From the NCBI RefSeq assembly GCF_900109465.1, contig NZ_FOAZ01000016.1, positions 71,628 through 135,627 on the forward strand: a stretch of 64,000 nucleotides of DNA. Reading direction: 5' to 3'. Positions 42,814 to 51,945 of this stretch are shown here, piece by piece. Each line of letters begins with the position of its first letter. Positions within the stretch are counted from its first letter, which is position 1. A program made the translations under genes and the position numbers. This DNA comes from Streptacidiphilus jiangxiensis (GTDB lineage Bacteria > Actinomycetota > Actinomycetes > Streptomycetales > Streptomycetaceae). A model generated the notes under the pieces. The model saw nothing but the letters and a program-made list of their open reading frames with translations. It was not told the origin of the DNA and made no database searches.

Positions 42814-44115
42814 ATGTCCACCCTGATCGCCGCGGAGCGGCGCGCCCGTGTCCCGCTGCGGGACCGGTTCGGCCTGCCGGACACCCGCGGCAACCGCCCG
42901 CTCCTCGGTGCCGCCACCATCGACAGCCTCGGTACCGGACTCGTGCTCGCCTTCGTGGTGGTCTACTTCGCGACGACCACCACCCTCCCGCTCGCCGAGG
43001 TCGGCGCCGCCCTCACCCTGGCCCGGCTGCTCGCCTCGCCCACGGCCGTCGTGGTCGGCCCGCTGATCGACCGGTTCGGCGCCCGACGCGTCGCCCTCGC
43101 CGGCAACGCCGTCTCGGCGGTGGCGTACGCGGGCTTCCTGGTCGTCGGCAGCCGATTCTGGGAGATCGTGCCGGTCGCCTGGGCGGCCCAGGTCGGCGCG
43201 GTCACCTACTGGACGTCCAGCACCGGGCTCGTGGCGCTCGCGGCGCGGCCCGACGGCCGACCGCGGTGGTTCGCGCTGCTCCACACCCTGCGCAACGCGG
43301 GCCTCGCGGCGGGCGGCGCACTCGGCGCGTTCGCCGTGGGCGCGGGCGGGGTGACGGGTCTGCGGGCGGCGGTGCTCGCCAATGCCGTGAGCTACGTCAT
43401 CGCCGCGCTGCTGCTCGCGCGCTGGCGCCCGGCCGACGCGTCGCCCCTCAGGCGGGACGCGGGGCAGCGCTCCGGTCGGAGCGGCGGCAGGAGCACCGAA
43501 CGCGACGCGGGGCCGGACGTCGCCGCCGCGGGCTACCGCAGGGTGCTCCGCGACCGCCGCTACCTGCTGCTGATCGCCGTCAACCTCACCCTCGTCCTCC
43601 CCTCGCTCGTGCTGTCGCTGCTGCTCGCGGTCTTCGTGACGCAGGGTCTGCACCGGCCGGCCTGGATCGCAGGGGCGCTCCTGGTGGCGAACGGTGCGCA
43701 GGTGGTGCTGACACAGACATGGGTGACCGGGCGCCTCGCTCGTCACCGTTCGAGCCGGGTGGTGGCCTGGGGTGCGGCGCTCTACGCACTGGCCTTCGCC
43801 GTCTTCGCGATGCTGCCGGGCGCGCCCGGGTGGGCGGTGGTCGTCGGCCTGGTCGTGGCGGGCGGTGTCTACAACCTCGCCGAGACGGTGGCGACGCCGT
43901 TCCAGGAGGAGCTGAGCGTGGCCCTGGCCCCCGCCGACCTGCGGGGACGCTACCTGGCGGTCTACCAGCTGTCCTGGACCGCCGGGCAGACGGCGGCCCC
44001 GGCCCTGTTCACGCTGCTGGCCGCGCACGGCGCGGCGCTGCCCTGGCTCTTCCTGGTCCTCCTCTGCGGGGTCTCGGTCCTGCTGCTCGGGCGCCTCGCC
44101 CGCGCGCACCGGTGA
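42814..44115 (+). CDS. MFS transporter, 433 aa
   Basis: About twelve membrane segments are present (LGTGLVLAFVVVYFATTTTL, LLIAVNLTLVLPSLVLSLLL, AVVVGLVVAGGVYNLAETVA). The loop 2-3 motif GPLIDRFGARRVAL is the MFS motif A. A charged cytoplasmic loop of about 40 residues divides the halves. ATG 42814 is preceded by AAAGGGT. Divergence from an ArsR-type regulator suggests drug or metabolite export under that regulator. Confidence 0.85.
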   Translation: MSTLIAAERRARVPLRDRFGLPDTRGNRPLLGAATIDSLGTGLVLAFVVVYFATTTTLPLAEVGAALTLARLLASPTAVVVGPLIDRFGARRVALAGNAVSAVAYAGFLVVGSRFWEIVPVAWAAQVGAVTYWTSSTGLVALAARPDGRPRWFALLHTLRNAGLAAGGALGAFAVGAGGVTGLRAAVLANAVSYVIAALLLARWRPADASPLRRDAGQRSGRSGGRSTERDAGPDVAAAGYRRVLRDRRYLLLIAVNLTLVLPSLVLSLLLAVFVTQGLHRPAWIAGALLVANGAQVVLTQTWVTGRLARHRSSRVVAWGAALYALAFAVFAMLPGAPGWAVVVGLVVAGGVYNLAETVATPFQEELSVALAPADLRGRYLAVYQLSWTAGQTAAPALFTLLAAHGAALPWLFLVLLCGVSVLLLGRLARAHR

Positions 44116-44124
44116 GACTCGGAG

Positions 44125-44138
44125 TTGAACGCGTTCAA
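44125..44138. promoter_or_regulatory. Perfect 14-bp palindrome TTGAACGCGTTCAA
   Basis: This palindrome of the TetR-operator type lies 10 bp upstream of the start of the membrane protein gene and 9 bp after the MFS stop. A repressor bound here would block the ribosome-binding or promoter region of the downstream gene. Confidence 0.6.
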
Positions 44139-44148
44139 AAACAGGTCC

Positions 44149-44706
44149 ATGATGATCCCCATGAACCAAGGGGAGCGCCTTCGGCGCGCACGGGTGTGGA
44201 TCGTCCTGTTCATGGCCGGGCTGGTGCTGGCCGGGCTCACCGCCTTTCCGCTCGTCACCGAGTCAGGCTGGCTGGTGTGGTGGGCGAGCGACCGCGGCTC
44301 ACCGCTCTCGGGGCTCGCGGGACACCTCCCCGGCGCCGTCGACTGGGTCCGCCACGTGCACACCGGCCTGGTCGCCACCCGGCGCGACTACCCGTTCCTC
44401 GCCTACGGCACGGACTGGCTGGCCTTCGCGCACCTGGTCATCGCCGTGGCGTTCGTCGGGCCGCTGCGCGATCCGGTCCGCAACGTCTGGGTGCTGGAGT
44501 TCGGGCTGATCGCCTGCGCCGCGATCATCCCGCTCGCGTCCGTCTGCGGCCCGCTGCGCGGGCTGCCGCTGTGGTGGCTGCCGATCGACATGTCCTTCGG
44601 CGTCCTCGGCGCCGTACCGCTCTGGCTGGCACGGCGCCACATCAAGGCGGTCGAACGGGAGGAGCTTGCCCTGCGTACGGCTCCGGCCGTGGTCAGTGCC
44701 GCGTGA
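44149..44706 (+). CDS. Membrane protein, about 185 aa
   Basis: Four membrane segments are visible (WIVLFMAGLVLAGLTAFPLV, GTDWLAFAHLVIAVAFVGPL, VLEFGLIACAAIIPLASVC, IDMSFGVLGAVPLWLARRHI), with a long outside loop between the first two. ATG 44149, 44152 and 44161 are possible starts. The 3' end overlaps the convergent desCD gene by 14 nt. A TetR-type palindrome sits in front. Function is unknown. Confidence 0.7.
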   Translation: MMIPMNQGERLRRARVWIVLFMAGLVLAGLTAFPLVTESGWLVWWASDRGSPLSGLAGHLPGAVDWVRHVHTGLVATRRDYPFLAYGTDWLAFAHLVIAVAFVGPLRDPVRNVWVLEFGLIACAAIIPLASVCGPLRGLPLWWLPIDMSFGVLGAVPLWLARRHIKAVEREELALRTAPAVVSAA

Positions 44707-46978
44707 TGGGATTGGGCAGTGTCCCGGCGAACTGCAGGGCGCCGGCCGGGTCGGTCAGGTCCACCATCTGCCGGTTGTTCCGCAGTTGCAGCCGGTTGAG
44801 ACAGGAGAGCGCGAACCGCTCGGCGAAGAGGTCCAGCGCGGCGAACCGGTCGGCCAGCTCGGGGTGGGCGCGCGCGTAGTCGCGCAGGACGCGGGCCACC
44901 ACCGCCCAGAAGACGTCCTGGTGCACGGTGCCGGCGGCGTGCAGCTCGGCGGAGAGGAACCGCAGGAAGCAGTCGAACACGTCCGTGTGCACCGAGAGCG
45001 CCCACTGCTCGCGCGGCACCTCGGCGCGGATCCGGGCCACCTGCGGCGGCAGGGGCGTCGCCGGGTCCAGCACGGCGATCTCCTCGGCTATGTCCTTGAA
45101 GAAGACCCGCAGGGGCGCGCCGTCGCGGTCCAGCACCAGGATCACGTTCTCGCCGTGCGGCATGAAGGTGAGCCCGTACGCGCACAGGGCGTGGACGACG
45201 GGGACGAGGTAGGCGGTGAGGTAGCGGTTCAGCCACTCCTCGGGGGTCAGGCCCGAGGAGGTGACCAGGGCGGCCGCGAGCGGGGCGCCGTCCCGGTCGG
45301 TGTGCAGCAGTGCGGCCATCGTCGCCGCCCGCTCGCCCTCGGCGAGCAGCGGCAGCGGGCTCTCCCGCCACAGGGCCGCGAGCTGCTTCTGCTGCGGCGT
45401 GCCCTTGGGGTACTGCGGGTGCCGGTACCCCACGGCCGCGTGCTCGCGCAGGATCGAGAACCCGCAGCCGGTCAGCGTCGCGTCGGCGGCGACGAGATCG
45501 GCGAGCCAGTCGTTGATGGCGGGGGTGTGCTCCATGTAGTCGGCCGACAGACCGCGGGTGAAGCCCATGTTGAGCACGGACAGCGCGGTCTTCACGTACG
45601 GGCGGTCCGGCGCGGCGGAGTTGAAGAAGGTGCGGATCGACTGCTGGGCCAGGTGGCTGTCCCGCCCTCCGGCCCGGCCCTCGCCGAGCAGCACGACCCG
45701 CCCGGCCGCGATCTCGTCCGCGTAGGAGACGACGAGCCTGTTGTGCCACTGCCACGGGTGGACGGGGATCGCCACGTATCCGGCCAGCTCCGCCGGGATC
45801 CGGGGCGCGCCCAGCGCTCGGACGTCCACGTCGCGCCCGAGCGCGTGCACCGCGTGGTCCGGGTGGACGGCCACCCACAGCAGTCGCACCGGCGCGCCCG
45901 CCTCCGGCGCGTAGCGCAGCTGGTCCACGGCGTCGAAGCCGAGCCGGCCGCTGTTGGCGACGAAGCAGGGGTGGCCCTCCGTCATGCCCGCCTCGATCGA
46001 CTGGAAGTCCGCGGCGGCCAGCTCCGTCGCGCTCACCTCGGGCAGGGAGAGCTTGAAGGCCAGCGCGGCGAGCGTGCTGGTGATCTCCTCCAGGTACACC
46101 GGCAGCACCTCGTCCGAGAGCCCGAGGCTGCGCCGCAGCTCCAGCACCAGTCCGGCCGCGTCGGGCGGCAGCTCCACGCCGTCCGAGGCCCGCAGGCGCA
46201 CGATGGTGTCCGGGTCGATCCGCCAGTGGTCCAGCGCCAGCAGGTCCGCCCGGAACCGGTAGGCCACCGAATCGTCGTCGCTCGCGCAACCGAACCAGCC
46301 ACCGCTGTCGGGCAACGGCACGGGTGTGATCAGGCGCTCGTGGGCGAACTCCGCCAGCGCCTTGCGCACCAGGTGCCGGTTGGCGCGTCCCCACAGCTCC
46401 GGCGTCAGGTGCGCGAGCGGCTCGCGCTCGCGGGCCCCGCTCGCCGCGCGGAACTGCTCGCGCGTGCAGGTGCTGAGCAGCGCCCGCTTGCCCGTCCGCG
46501 GCAGCGTCACCACGCCCACCGGCCGGAAGCCGACGGCGGCGTTCAGCGCGTGGACGGCGTGGTTGCGCACGTCGGGCTCGACCACGACCCGGCGCACCGC
46601 CGGGTCGGCGAAGAGCTGCCGCAGCACCGCGGTGATCGCGGCGCGGGTGAAGCCGGCCACGGGCCGCTCGGTCGGGGCCGTCAGGACGTGCATGCCGACG
46701 TCTCCGGCGGTCGTCCGGTGCACGGCGCCGACCTCGTCCTCGGCGGGGTCGTAGCGCTCCATCAGCACCGTCGGTTCGCCGCGGTAGCAGCCGATCCAGG
46801 CGTCGAGCTTCGTGTACTGCTCGCGGACCTGCGCCACGGTGGCGTCCTGCATCAGCCAGAAGACGGCCTTGGGGTCGGTCACCCAGCCGTGCAGCAGCGC
46901 GGCGTCGGCGTCCGGGTCGACGGGGCGGAAGGTGAACTCGTCGGCGAGGGCGGCGGTCGGGGCCGGGGAGTGGTTCAT
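44693..46978 (-). CDS. desD: Fused siderophore acyltransferase and NIS synthetase (DesC-DesD), 761 aa
   Basis: Residues 1-190 are a GNAT acyltransferase of the DesC/IucB type ([60 protein letters not shown]). Residues 195-761 are an IucA/IucC NIS synthetase ([77 protein letters not shown]). The first part would acylate N-hydroxycadaverine; the second condenses and cyclises the units with ATP. The two are usually separate genes; here there is no stop or restart between them. ATG 46978 overlaps the desB stop (ATGA). Confidence 0.9.
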   Translation of the reverse strand: MNHSPAPTAALADEFTFRPVDPDADAALLHGWVTDPKAVFWLMQDATVAQVREQYTKLDAWIGCYRGEPTVLMERYDPAEDEVGAVHRTTAGDVGMHVLTAPTERPVAGFTRAAITAVLRQLFADPAVRRVVVEPDVRNHAVHALNAAVGFRPVGVVTLPRTGKRALLSTCTREQFRAASGAREREPLAHLTPELWGRANRHLVRKALAEFAHERLITPVPLPDSGGWFGCASDDDSVAYRFRADLLALDHWRIDPDTIVRLRASDGVELPPDAAGLVLELRRSLGLSDEVLPVYLEEITSTLAALAFKLSLPEVSATELAAADFQSIEAGMTEGHPCFVANSGRLGFDAVDQLRYAPEAGAPVRLLWVAVHPDHAVHALGRDVDVRALGAPRIPAELAGYVAIPVHPWQWHNRLVVSYADEIAAGRVVLLGEGRAGGRDSHLAQQSIRTFFNSAAPDRPYVKTALSVLNMGFTRGLSADYMEHTPAINDWLADLVAADATLTGCGFSILREHAAVGYRHPQYPKGTPQQKQLAALWRESPLPLLAEGERAATMAALLHTDRDGAPLAAALVTSSGLTPEEWLNRYLTAYLVPVVHALCAYGLTFMPHGENVILVLDRDGAPLRVFFKDIAEEIAVLDPATPLPPQVARIRAEVPREQWALSVHTDVFDCFLRFLSAELHAAGTVHQDVFWAVVARVLRDYARAHPELADRFAALDLFAERFALSCLNRLQLRNNRQMVDLTDPAGALQFAGTLPNPITRH

Positions 46979-48255
46979 GCGGCGGAGAACTCCTGGAAGG
47001 CGATGCGGCGCTCGATCGGGTAGACCTCGCGCCCGGTGAGGGTGCGGAGCAGGACGGAGTTGCGGTGGGCGCCCATGCCCAGGTCCGGATCGGAGAGGCT
47101 GTGGGTGTGCAGGGCGGCGTTCTGCACGAGGATCTCGCCGCACCCGGCCGCGTCCGCGGACCAGTCGCGGCGCACCGCGAGCCGCCCCTGCTCGTCGCGG
47201 GCGAGTCGGTCCGCGATCGGGTCGAGGAAGGCGGGCTCCCGGTAGCGGTAGCCGGTGGCCAGGACCAGCGCGTCGGTGCGCAGCGTGTGCGTGACGTCCT
47301 GCTCGCGCTGGTGCAGCGTCAGTTCGTACTGCTCGGCGCCCTCGTCGTAACGGGCGGCGGTGAGCGCGGTGTTGGTCAGCAGCCGCGTCGGGACGGGGCC
47401 GCGCAGCGACTTGACGTAGAGCAGTTCGTGGACGGCGTTGACGGTGTCGGCGCTGATGCCCTTGTAGAGGGCCTTCTGCGCGGTGCCCAACCGGTCGCGG
47501 ACGGGAGCGGGCAGGGCGTGGAAGTAGTCCATGTACTCCGGAGAGGTCAGCTCCAGCGTCAGCTTGGTGTACTCCAGCGGGAAGAAGCGCGGCGAGCGGG
47601 TCGCCCAGACCAGCTCGTAGCCGTGCCGGTCGATGTCGCCGAGCAGGTCCAGGTAGATCTCGGCGGCGCTCTGCCCGCTGCCGACGACGGTGATCCGGTC
47701 GCGCTTGCGCAGTTCCTCGGCGTGGTCGAGGTAGCGGGAGCTGTGCAACGCGGGCCCGCCGACCCCGTCGAGCGCGGCCGGCACATGCGGCGGCGTGCCC
47801 GTGCCGAGGACCAGGCGCCGCGCCCGGTACGTCTCGCCGTTCGCGCACCGGACCACGTAGGCCTCGGCGTCGGCCTCGTGGGTCACGGACGTCACCTCCC
47901 GGCCGAACCGCACCGAGCGCAGGCGGGAGGCGGCCCAGCGGCAGTAGTCGACGTACTCGCTGCGCAGCGGGAAGAAGTTCTCACGGATGTAGAAGGAGTA
48001 CAGACGCCCCTGCTGCTTCAAGTAGTTGAGGAACGAGTAGGGCGAGGCCGGGTCGGCCAGGGTCACCAGGTCGGCGAGGAAGGGCGTCTGCAGGCTGGCC
48101 TGCTCCAGCATCATGCCGGGGTGCCAGTCGAACTCCTGCTTGCGCTCCAGGAAGACGCCGTCGAGGTCGGTGAGGGGCTCCGCGAGGCAGGCCAGCCCGA
48201 GGTTGAAGGGGCCGAGGCCGATGGCGACGAAGTCGTGGGTCCTGCGGTCGGTCAT
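46975..48255 (-). CDS. desB: Cadaverine/lysine N-hydroxylase (DesB), 426 aa
   Basis: A flavin-dependent N-hydroxylating monooxygenase: FAD site [10 protein letters not shown] near the N-terminus, [25 protein letters not shown] site [16 protein letters not shown], and the ATGYRYREP substrate-side motif. It should hydroxylate cadaverine in desferrioxamine-type synthesis. ATG 48255 is 10 nt after desA, and the stop overlaps desCD by 4 nt, so the three are one operon. It is cytoplasmic. Confidence 0.92.
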   Translation of the reverse strand: MTDRRTHDFVAIGLGPFNLGLACLAEPLTDLDGVFLERKQEFDWHPGMMLEQASLQTPFLADLVTLADPASPYSFLNYLKQQGRLYSFYIRENFFPLRSEYVDYCRWAASRLRSVRFGREVTSVTHEADAEAYVVRCANGETYRARRLVLGTGTPPHVPAALDGVGGPALHSSRYLDHAEELRKRDRITVVGSGQSAAEIYLDLLGDIDRHGYELVWATRSPRFFPLEYTKLTLELTSPEYMDYFHALPAPVRDRLGTAQKALYKGISADTVNAVHELLYVKSLRGPVPTRLLTNTALTAARYDEGAEQYELTLHQREQDVTHTLRTDALVLATGYRYREPAFLDPIADRLARDEQGRLAVRRDWSADAAGCGEILVQNAALHTHSLSDPDLGMGAHRNSVLLRTLTGREVYPIERRIAFQEFSAA

Positions 48256-48265
48256 CAAAGGCTCC

Positions 48266-49714
48266 TCAGGCCGCCCGGTCGGCGGCGAGGTAGGCGGTGG
48301 CATGGCCGTCGAGCAGGTCCAGGACGGCCGCCAGGTCCGCGACGGTGGTGGCGGGGTTGAGCAGCGTGAACTTCAGGAAGTGCCGCCCGTCCACGACCGT
48401 CCCCGCGACCACGGCCGCGCCGCTCGCCGCGAGCGCCTCCCGGGCGTGCAGGTTGGCCGCGTCGATCAGTGCCGCGTCGCGGGGCGCGCGCGGGGGAGTC
48501 CATCGGAAGACGAGCGTGCTGAGCTGCGGCTCGACCACGACGTGGAACCGCTCGTCGCCGACCAGCAGGCTGTGCCCCTCGGCGGCGCGGTCCAGCACCG
48601 AGTCGAAGAGCTCGCCCACTCCGTCCGCGCCCACCACGCGCAGGGTGAGCCAGAGCTTCAGTGCGTCGAAGCGGCGCGTGGTCTGCAGGCTCCCGTCGAC
48701 CTGGTTGGGGATGCCGCGCTCGGCCATCCGCCGGGGGTTGAGGTAGTCGGCGTGGTGTCCCGCGTGCCGCAGCGTGCGCGCGTCACGGACCAGCACGGCG
48801 CTCGAACTGACGGGCTGGAAGAAGGACTTGTGGAAGTCGACGGTGACCGAGTCGGCCTGCTCGATGCCAGCGAGCCGTGTGCGCCGGGTCGGCGAGACCA
48901 ACAGGCCGCAGCCGTAGGCGGCGTCGACGTGCAGCCACACGCCGTGCCGCGCACACGTCTCCGCGATCGCGGGCAGCGGGTCGATGCTGCCGAAGTCGGT
49001 GGTCCCGGCGGTGGCGACGACGGCCATCGGCAACTCGCCCGCCCGTCGGCAGCGCTCCAACGCCCGCTCCAGCGCGGCCGGTTCCATCCGGCGCCGGTCG
49101 TCGGTGGCGACCGGCACCACGGCGTCGGCAGCGAGCCCGAGCAGCCGCGCGGACTTCACGACACTGAAGTGCGCGGCGTCGGAGGCGAAGATCCGCAGCC
49201 GAGGGCCCCCGCTCCGGTCCGCTCCCACGGCCTCCTCGCGGGCCAGCAGCAGGGCCTGCAGGTTGGACTGCGTGCCGCCGCTGGTGAACACCCCGTCCGC
49301 GTCCGGCCCCAGGCCGATCCGCGCGGCGGTCCACTCGATCAGACGCCGCTCGATGAGGGTGCCTCCGGCGCTCTGGTCCCAGGTGTCGAGGGAGGAGTTG
49401 ACCGCGGTGAGGACGGTCTCGCCCAGCAGGGCGGGCAGCAGCACCGGGCAGTTGAGATGAGCCAGGTAACGGGGGTGGTGGAACCAGACGGCGTCGCGCA
49501 GGTAGAGCCGCGACAGCTCGTCGAGCGCGGCCCGGGTGTCCGCGAGCGGCGCGTCCAGATCGACGGCGCCGACCTCACGGGCGAGGGCGTGCGGCGTGAC
49601 GCCGGTGAACGGTCGCTGCGCGGCGGCGACATGGCGTGCGACGAGGTCCGAGCCGTCACGTACGAGCTGCCGGTAGGTGTCGACGGAGGCGGAGTTGAGC
49701 AGGTGGGACTGCAT
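48266..49714 (-). CDS. desA: PLP-dependent lysine decarboxylase (DesA), 482 aa
   Basis: A group II decarboxylase: [18 protein letters not shown] binds PLP phosphate, HVDAAYG supplies Asp264, and [14 protein letters not shown] supplies the Schiff-base Lys296. It makes cadaverine from lysine, the first step of desferrioxamine-type synthesis. ATG 49714 has AGGAAGGAT upstream. No iron box was found in the 152 bp before it; an inverted intergenic repeat lies there instead, and the nearest iron box is 2.2 kb upstream before desE. Confidence 0.92.
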   Translation of the reverse strand: MQSHLLNSASVDTYRQLVRDGSDLVARHVAAAQRPFTGVTPHALAREVGAVDLDAPLADTRAALDELSRLYLRDAVWFHHPRYLAHLNCPVLLPALLGETVLTAVNSSLDTWDQSAGGTLIERRLIEWTAARIGLGPDADGVFTSGGTQSNLQALLLAREEAVGADRSGGPRLRIFASDAAHFSVVKSARLLGLAADAVVPVATDDRRRMEPAALERALERCRRAGELPMAVVATAGTTDFGSIDPLPAIAETCARHGVWLHVDAAYGCGLLVSPTRRTRLAGIEQADSVTVDFHKSFFQPVSSSAVLVRDARTLRHAGHHADYLNPRRMAERGIPNQVDGSLQTTRRFDALKLWLTLRVVGADGVGELFDSVLDRAAEGHSLLVGDERFHVVVEPQLSTLVFRWTPPRAPRDAALIDAANLHAREALAASGAAVVAGTVVDGRHFLKFTLLNPATTVADLAAVLDLLDGHATAYLAADRAA

Positions 49715-49740
49715 GGGATCCTTCCTGTGGTTGCACCACC

Positions 49741-49843
49741 AGGGGCGCGGGGAACTGCGCGAACAACCCCCCTGTGTGGATGGCCCTGCGCGTTCGGTGA
49801 ATCAGGTGTGCGGGTGGCTTGTCGCGCAGTTCCTCGCGGCCCT
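49741..49843. repeat. Inverted pair of an intergenic Streptomyces-type repeat between desF and desA
   Basis: The element AGGGGCGCGGGGAACTGCGC (from 49741) and a diverged copy on the other strand (49819-49843) form an imperfect stem of about 25 bp around a 52-nt loop. It could act as a terminator or attenuator between the uptake and synthesis genes. A related copy lies at 63520-63545. Confidence 0.7.
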
Positions 49844-49866
49844 GAGGTCGCTGCAACTGAACGACT

Positions 49867-50685
49867 TCACGCAACTTCGGTGAGGAGGTCCTCCTCTGAC
49901 GCGCCACGCCTCCAGTAGCCGGTGAAGGTCACCTGCGAGCGCTCGAACCCCCGCTCGCGCAGCAGGTGGCGCCGCAGGTCCCGCACGCAGCCCGCCTCGC
50001 CGGCCAGCCAGGCGTACGGTGTTCCCGCCGGCAGCCCCTGCGTGGTGACGACCGCGCCCGGCAAGCCGCCGCGGGCCACCCAGCGCACCGTGAGGTCCGC
50101 GCTCTGCGAGACCAGCTCCTGCCGGTCCCGCTCGAAGGGGACCTCGATCCAGGCCCGCACCGGCAGCTCGGGATGCGCCGCGCCGAGCCAGGACACGATG
50201 CCCGCGACGGCCGGGAGTGCCGTCAGATCGGCGGCCAGCAGCACCCATCGGGTGCCCTGCGGTGGGCGGAAGTCGATGCCCGCGTTGTCGGGGTCCGTCG
50301 GGCCGAGCGCGACCACGTGGTCGCCGGGCGCGGCGGTCGCCGCCCAGCGGCCGGCGGGGCCGGTGCCGTCGTGGAGGGCGAAGTCGACGGCGAGTTCGCC
50401 GGGGCGCTGGGCGCGGACGGTGTAGGAGCGCATCACCGCGCGTCGGGACGGCTCCATGTGGCGCCACTCGGCGTACCAGTCGGGGCCGGCCCAGGTCGGG
50501 ACGAGCGGCGCGGGCTCCCCTGGCTGCGGCAGGAACAGCTTGAAGCGCTGGTCGCGACCGCCGGAGCGGAAGCGGTCGACGTCGGGGCCGCCGAGGACGA
50601 CGCGGCGCATCGAAGGCCCGAGGGTCTGCGTGCGCAGCACCCGCAGGTCGAGGAAGTCCCAGCCGGAGGCGGACGCGGCGGCCAT
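49867..50685 (-). CDS. desF: Siderophore-interacting ferric reductase (DesF-like, SIP family), 272 aa
   Basis: The FAD-binding part has MRRVVLGGPDVDRFRSGGRD, MRSYTVRAQRPGELAVDFAL and GPAGRWAATAAPGDHV. The NAD(P)H part has LLAADLTALPAVAGIVSWL and a C-terminal GERGFERSQVTFTGYW-like end (RERGFERSQVTFTGYWRRG). It releases iron from imported ferric siderophore by reduction. ATG 50685 shares one nucleotide with the desE stop (TGATG), so the two are translationally coupled. Position matches desF in the desEFABCD order. Confidence 0.88.
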   Translation of the reverse strand: MAAASASGWDFLDLRVLRTQTLGPSMRRVVLGGPDVDRFRSGGRDQRFKLFLPQPGEPAPLVPTWAGPDWYAEWRHMEPSRRAVMRSYTVRAQRPGELAVDFALHDGTGPAGRWAATAAPGDHVVALGPTDPDNAGIDFRPPQGTRWVLLAADLTALPAVAGIVSWLGAAHPELPVRAWIEVPFERDRQELVSQSADLTVRWVARGGLPGAVVTTQGLPAGTPYAWLAGEAGCVRDLRRHLLRERGFERSQVTFTGYWRRGASEEDLLTEVA

Positions 50686-51719
50686 CAGGCGACCTTCCGG
50701 GCCCGGTCCAGCGCGGCGGCCAGCTGCTCGACCAGCGGCGCGCAACCGGCGTAGGAGAACCGGACCTCGCTCAGCCAGGGGACGACCTGACCGGCCTTGA
50801 CGGCGGGGAGCTGCTGCCAGGTGGGCTTGCCGGTCAGGTCCTTGGCCTGCAGGGCCGAGCTGCGGCTGTCGAGCAGGATCAGGTCGGCGCCGTACTTGTC
50901 GGCGTTCTCCCAGCTGAGCGACTCGAAGAAGCCGCCCTTGACCTGCTTCGGCGCGATCAGCTCGACGCCGAGGCTGCGGTAGTAGGAGAGATCGGGGTAG
51001 ACGGAGGGATCGGAGACGTACAGCAGGTCGGCGCCGGCGGAGGCGGCCAGCACCTTCAGGCCACCGCGGGCCTTGGCCGTGCGGCGCAGCGTCTCCACGG
51101 CCTGCTGGAAGCGTTGCTTGGCGGAGACGACGGACGCGGCGCGCAGGTCCGCGCCCAGCAGCCCGGCCAACTGCTCGTGGCGGGCCAGCGGTTCGGGCAG
51201 CTGGACCTTGGCGATGGTGATCCCCGCGGTGGGGGCGAGCGCGGCGATCTTGTCCTTGCTCGCGTCCGGGACGTACCAGAGCTGGCCGGGCAGCCACATG
51301 TCGGTGACCAGCAGCTGCGGGCGCAGCGCGGCGTACTTCTCCAGGTCGAACTCGCCCCAGGCGTTGCCGAGGACGGTCAGCCTGCCGACGTCGAGCCGTC
51401 CTGCCATCGGGTCGGCCTTGCCGTCGGCGAGCCTGGTCGGCCCGAAGACGCCGACGATCCGGTCCGTCGCGCCGAAGTCGTGGAGGGCGGCGGCGGTGCC
51501 GGTGTAGGCGACGACGCGGGTGGGGGCCTGGGGGAGGGCGACGGTGGTGCCGCGATCGTCGGTGAAGCGCCAGGGTCCGGTGGTGGTGGAGCCGGACGAC
51601 TTGGCGTCCGCGCTCGCGGATCCGGACCGGGAGGAGGAGCCGCAGGCGGCGAGGAGCGCGCCGAGGCCGGCGACGCCGCCGGCGGCGAGCAGGGAACGGC
51701 GGGAGGGATGAACGGGCAT
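50685..51719 (-). CDS. desE: Ferric-siderophore-binding lipoprotein (DesE-like), 344 aa
   Basis: A twin-basic signal peptide (PSRRSLLAAGG) ends in the lipobox LLAAC. Two periplasmic-binding lobes follow (PTRVVAYTGTAAALHDFGAT, LRPQLLVTDMWLPGQLWYVP, ADLILLDSRSSALQ). It captures ferric siderophore for the FecCD permeases encoded divergently at 51946. ATG 51719 begins the signal peptide; the frame stays open upstream through a 12-bp repeat array. The iron box at 51874-51892 controls this promoter. Confidence 0.88.
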   Translation of the reverse strand: MPVHPSRRSLLAAGGVAGLGALLAACGSSSRSGSASADAKSSGSTTTGPWRFTDDRGTTVALPQAPTRVVAYTGTAAALHDFGATDRIVGVFGPTRLADGKADPMAGRLDVGRLTVLGNAWGEFDLEKYAALRPQLLVTDMWLPGQLWYVPDASKDKIAALAPTAGITIAKVQLPEPLARHEQLAGLLGADLRAASVVSAKQRFQQAVETLRRTAKARGGLKVLAASAGADLLYVSDPSVYPDLSYYRSLGVELIAPKQVKGGFFESLSWENADKYGADLILLDSRSSALQAKDLTGKPTWQQLPAVKAGQVVPWLSEVRFSYAGCAPLVEQLAAALDRARKVA

Positions 51720-51777
51720 GGCGCTGAACGCTTTCGTGAGGACGCTCTCGTGAACGAAGGCGGGAGCAGGAGGGAGA

Positions 51778-51823
51778 CGCCGGAGGGAACGCCGGAGGGA
51801 ACGCCGGAGGGAACGCCGGAGGG
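51778..51823. repeat. 12-bp tandem repeat in the desE leader
   Basis: CGCCGGAGGGAA is repeated nearly four times head to tail between the iron box and desE. The desE transcript would carry it as TTCCCTCCGGCG units about 60 nt upstream of the start codon. Confidence 0.75.
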
Positions 51824-51873
51824 CGCGGGGCGGCCGGATGCCGACGGGGCGGCCACCCGGACTCAAGGTCAAC

Positions 51874-51892
51874 TTAGGGTAGCCTAACCTAA
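51874..51892. promoter_or_regulatory. Iron box between divergent desE and FecCD permease genes
   Basis: TTAGGGTAGCCTAACCTAA is a strong match to the DmdR/IdeR iron box, extended by flanking AC/GT to a 23-bp palindrome. It can repress both divergent transcripts under iron sufficiency. Confidence 0.85.
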
Positions 51893-51945
51893 GTTTCCGA
51901 GCCGTTGTCCAGTCGGCCGCAGAACACCCCGGAGGCCCTTCGCCC

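Noticed and set aside
44693-47848. Minus-strand open frame of over 1000 codons spanning desCD and half of desB
   Set aside because: The part beyond 46978 is only the antisense-frame shadow of desB; the protein features begin at ATG 46978, which overlaps the desB stop as expected for an operon.
51778-51823. Four short direct repeats considered as a CRISPR-like array
   Set aside because: Units are 12 bp with no spacers between them, so this is a simple tandem repeat.
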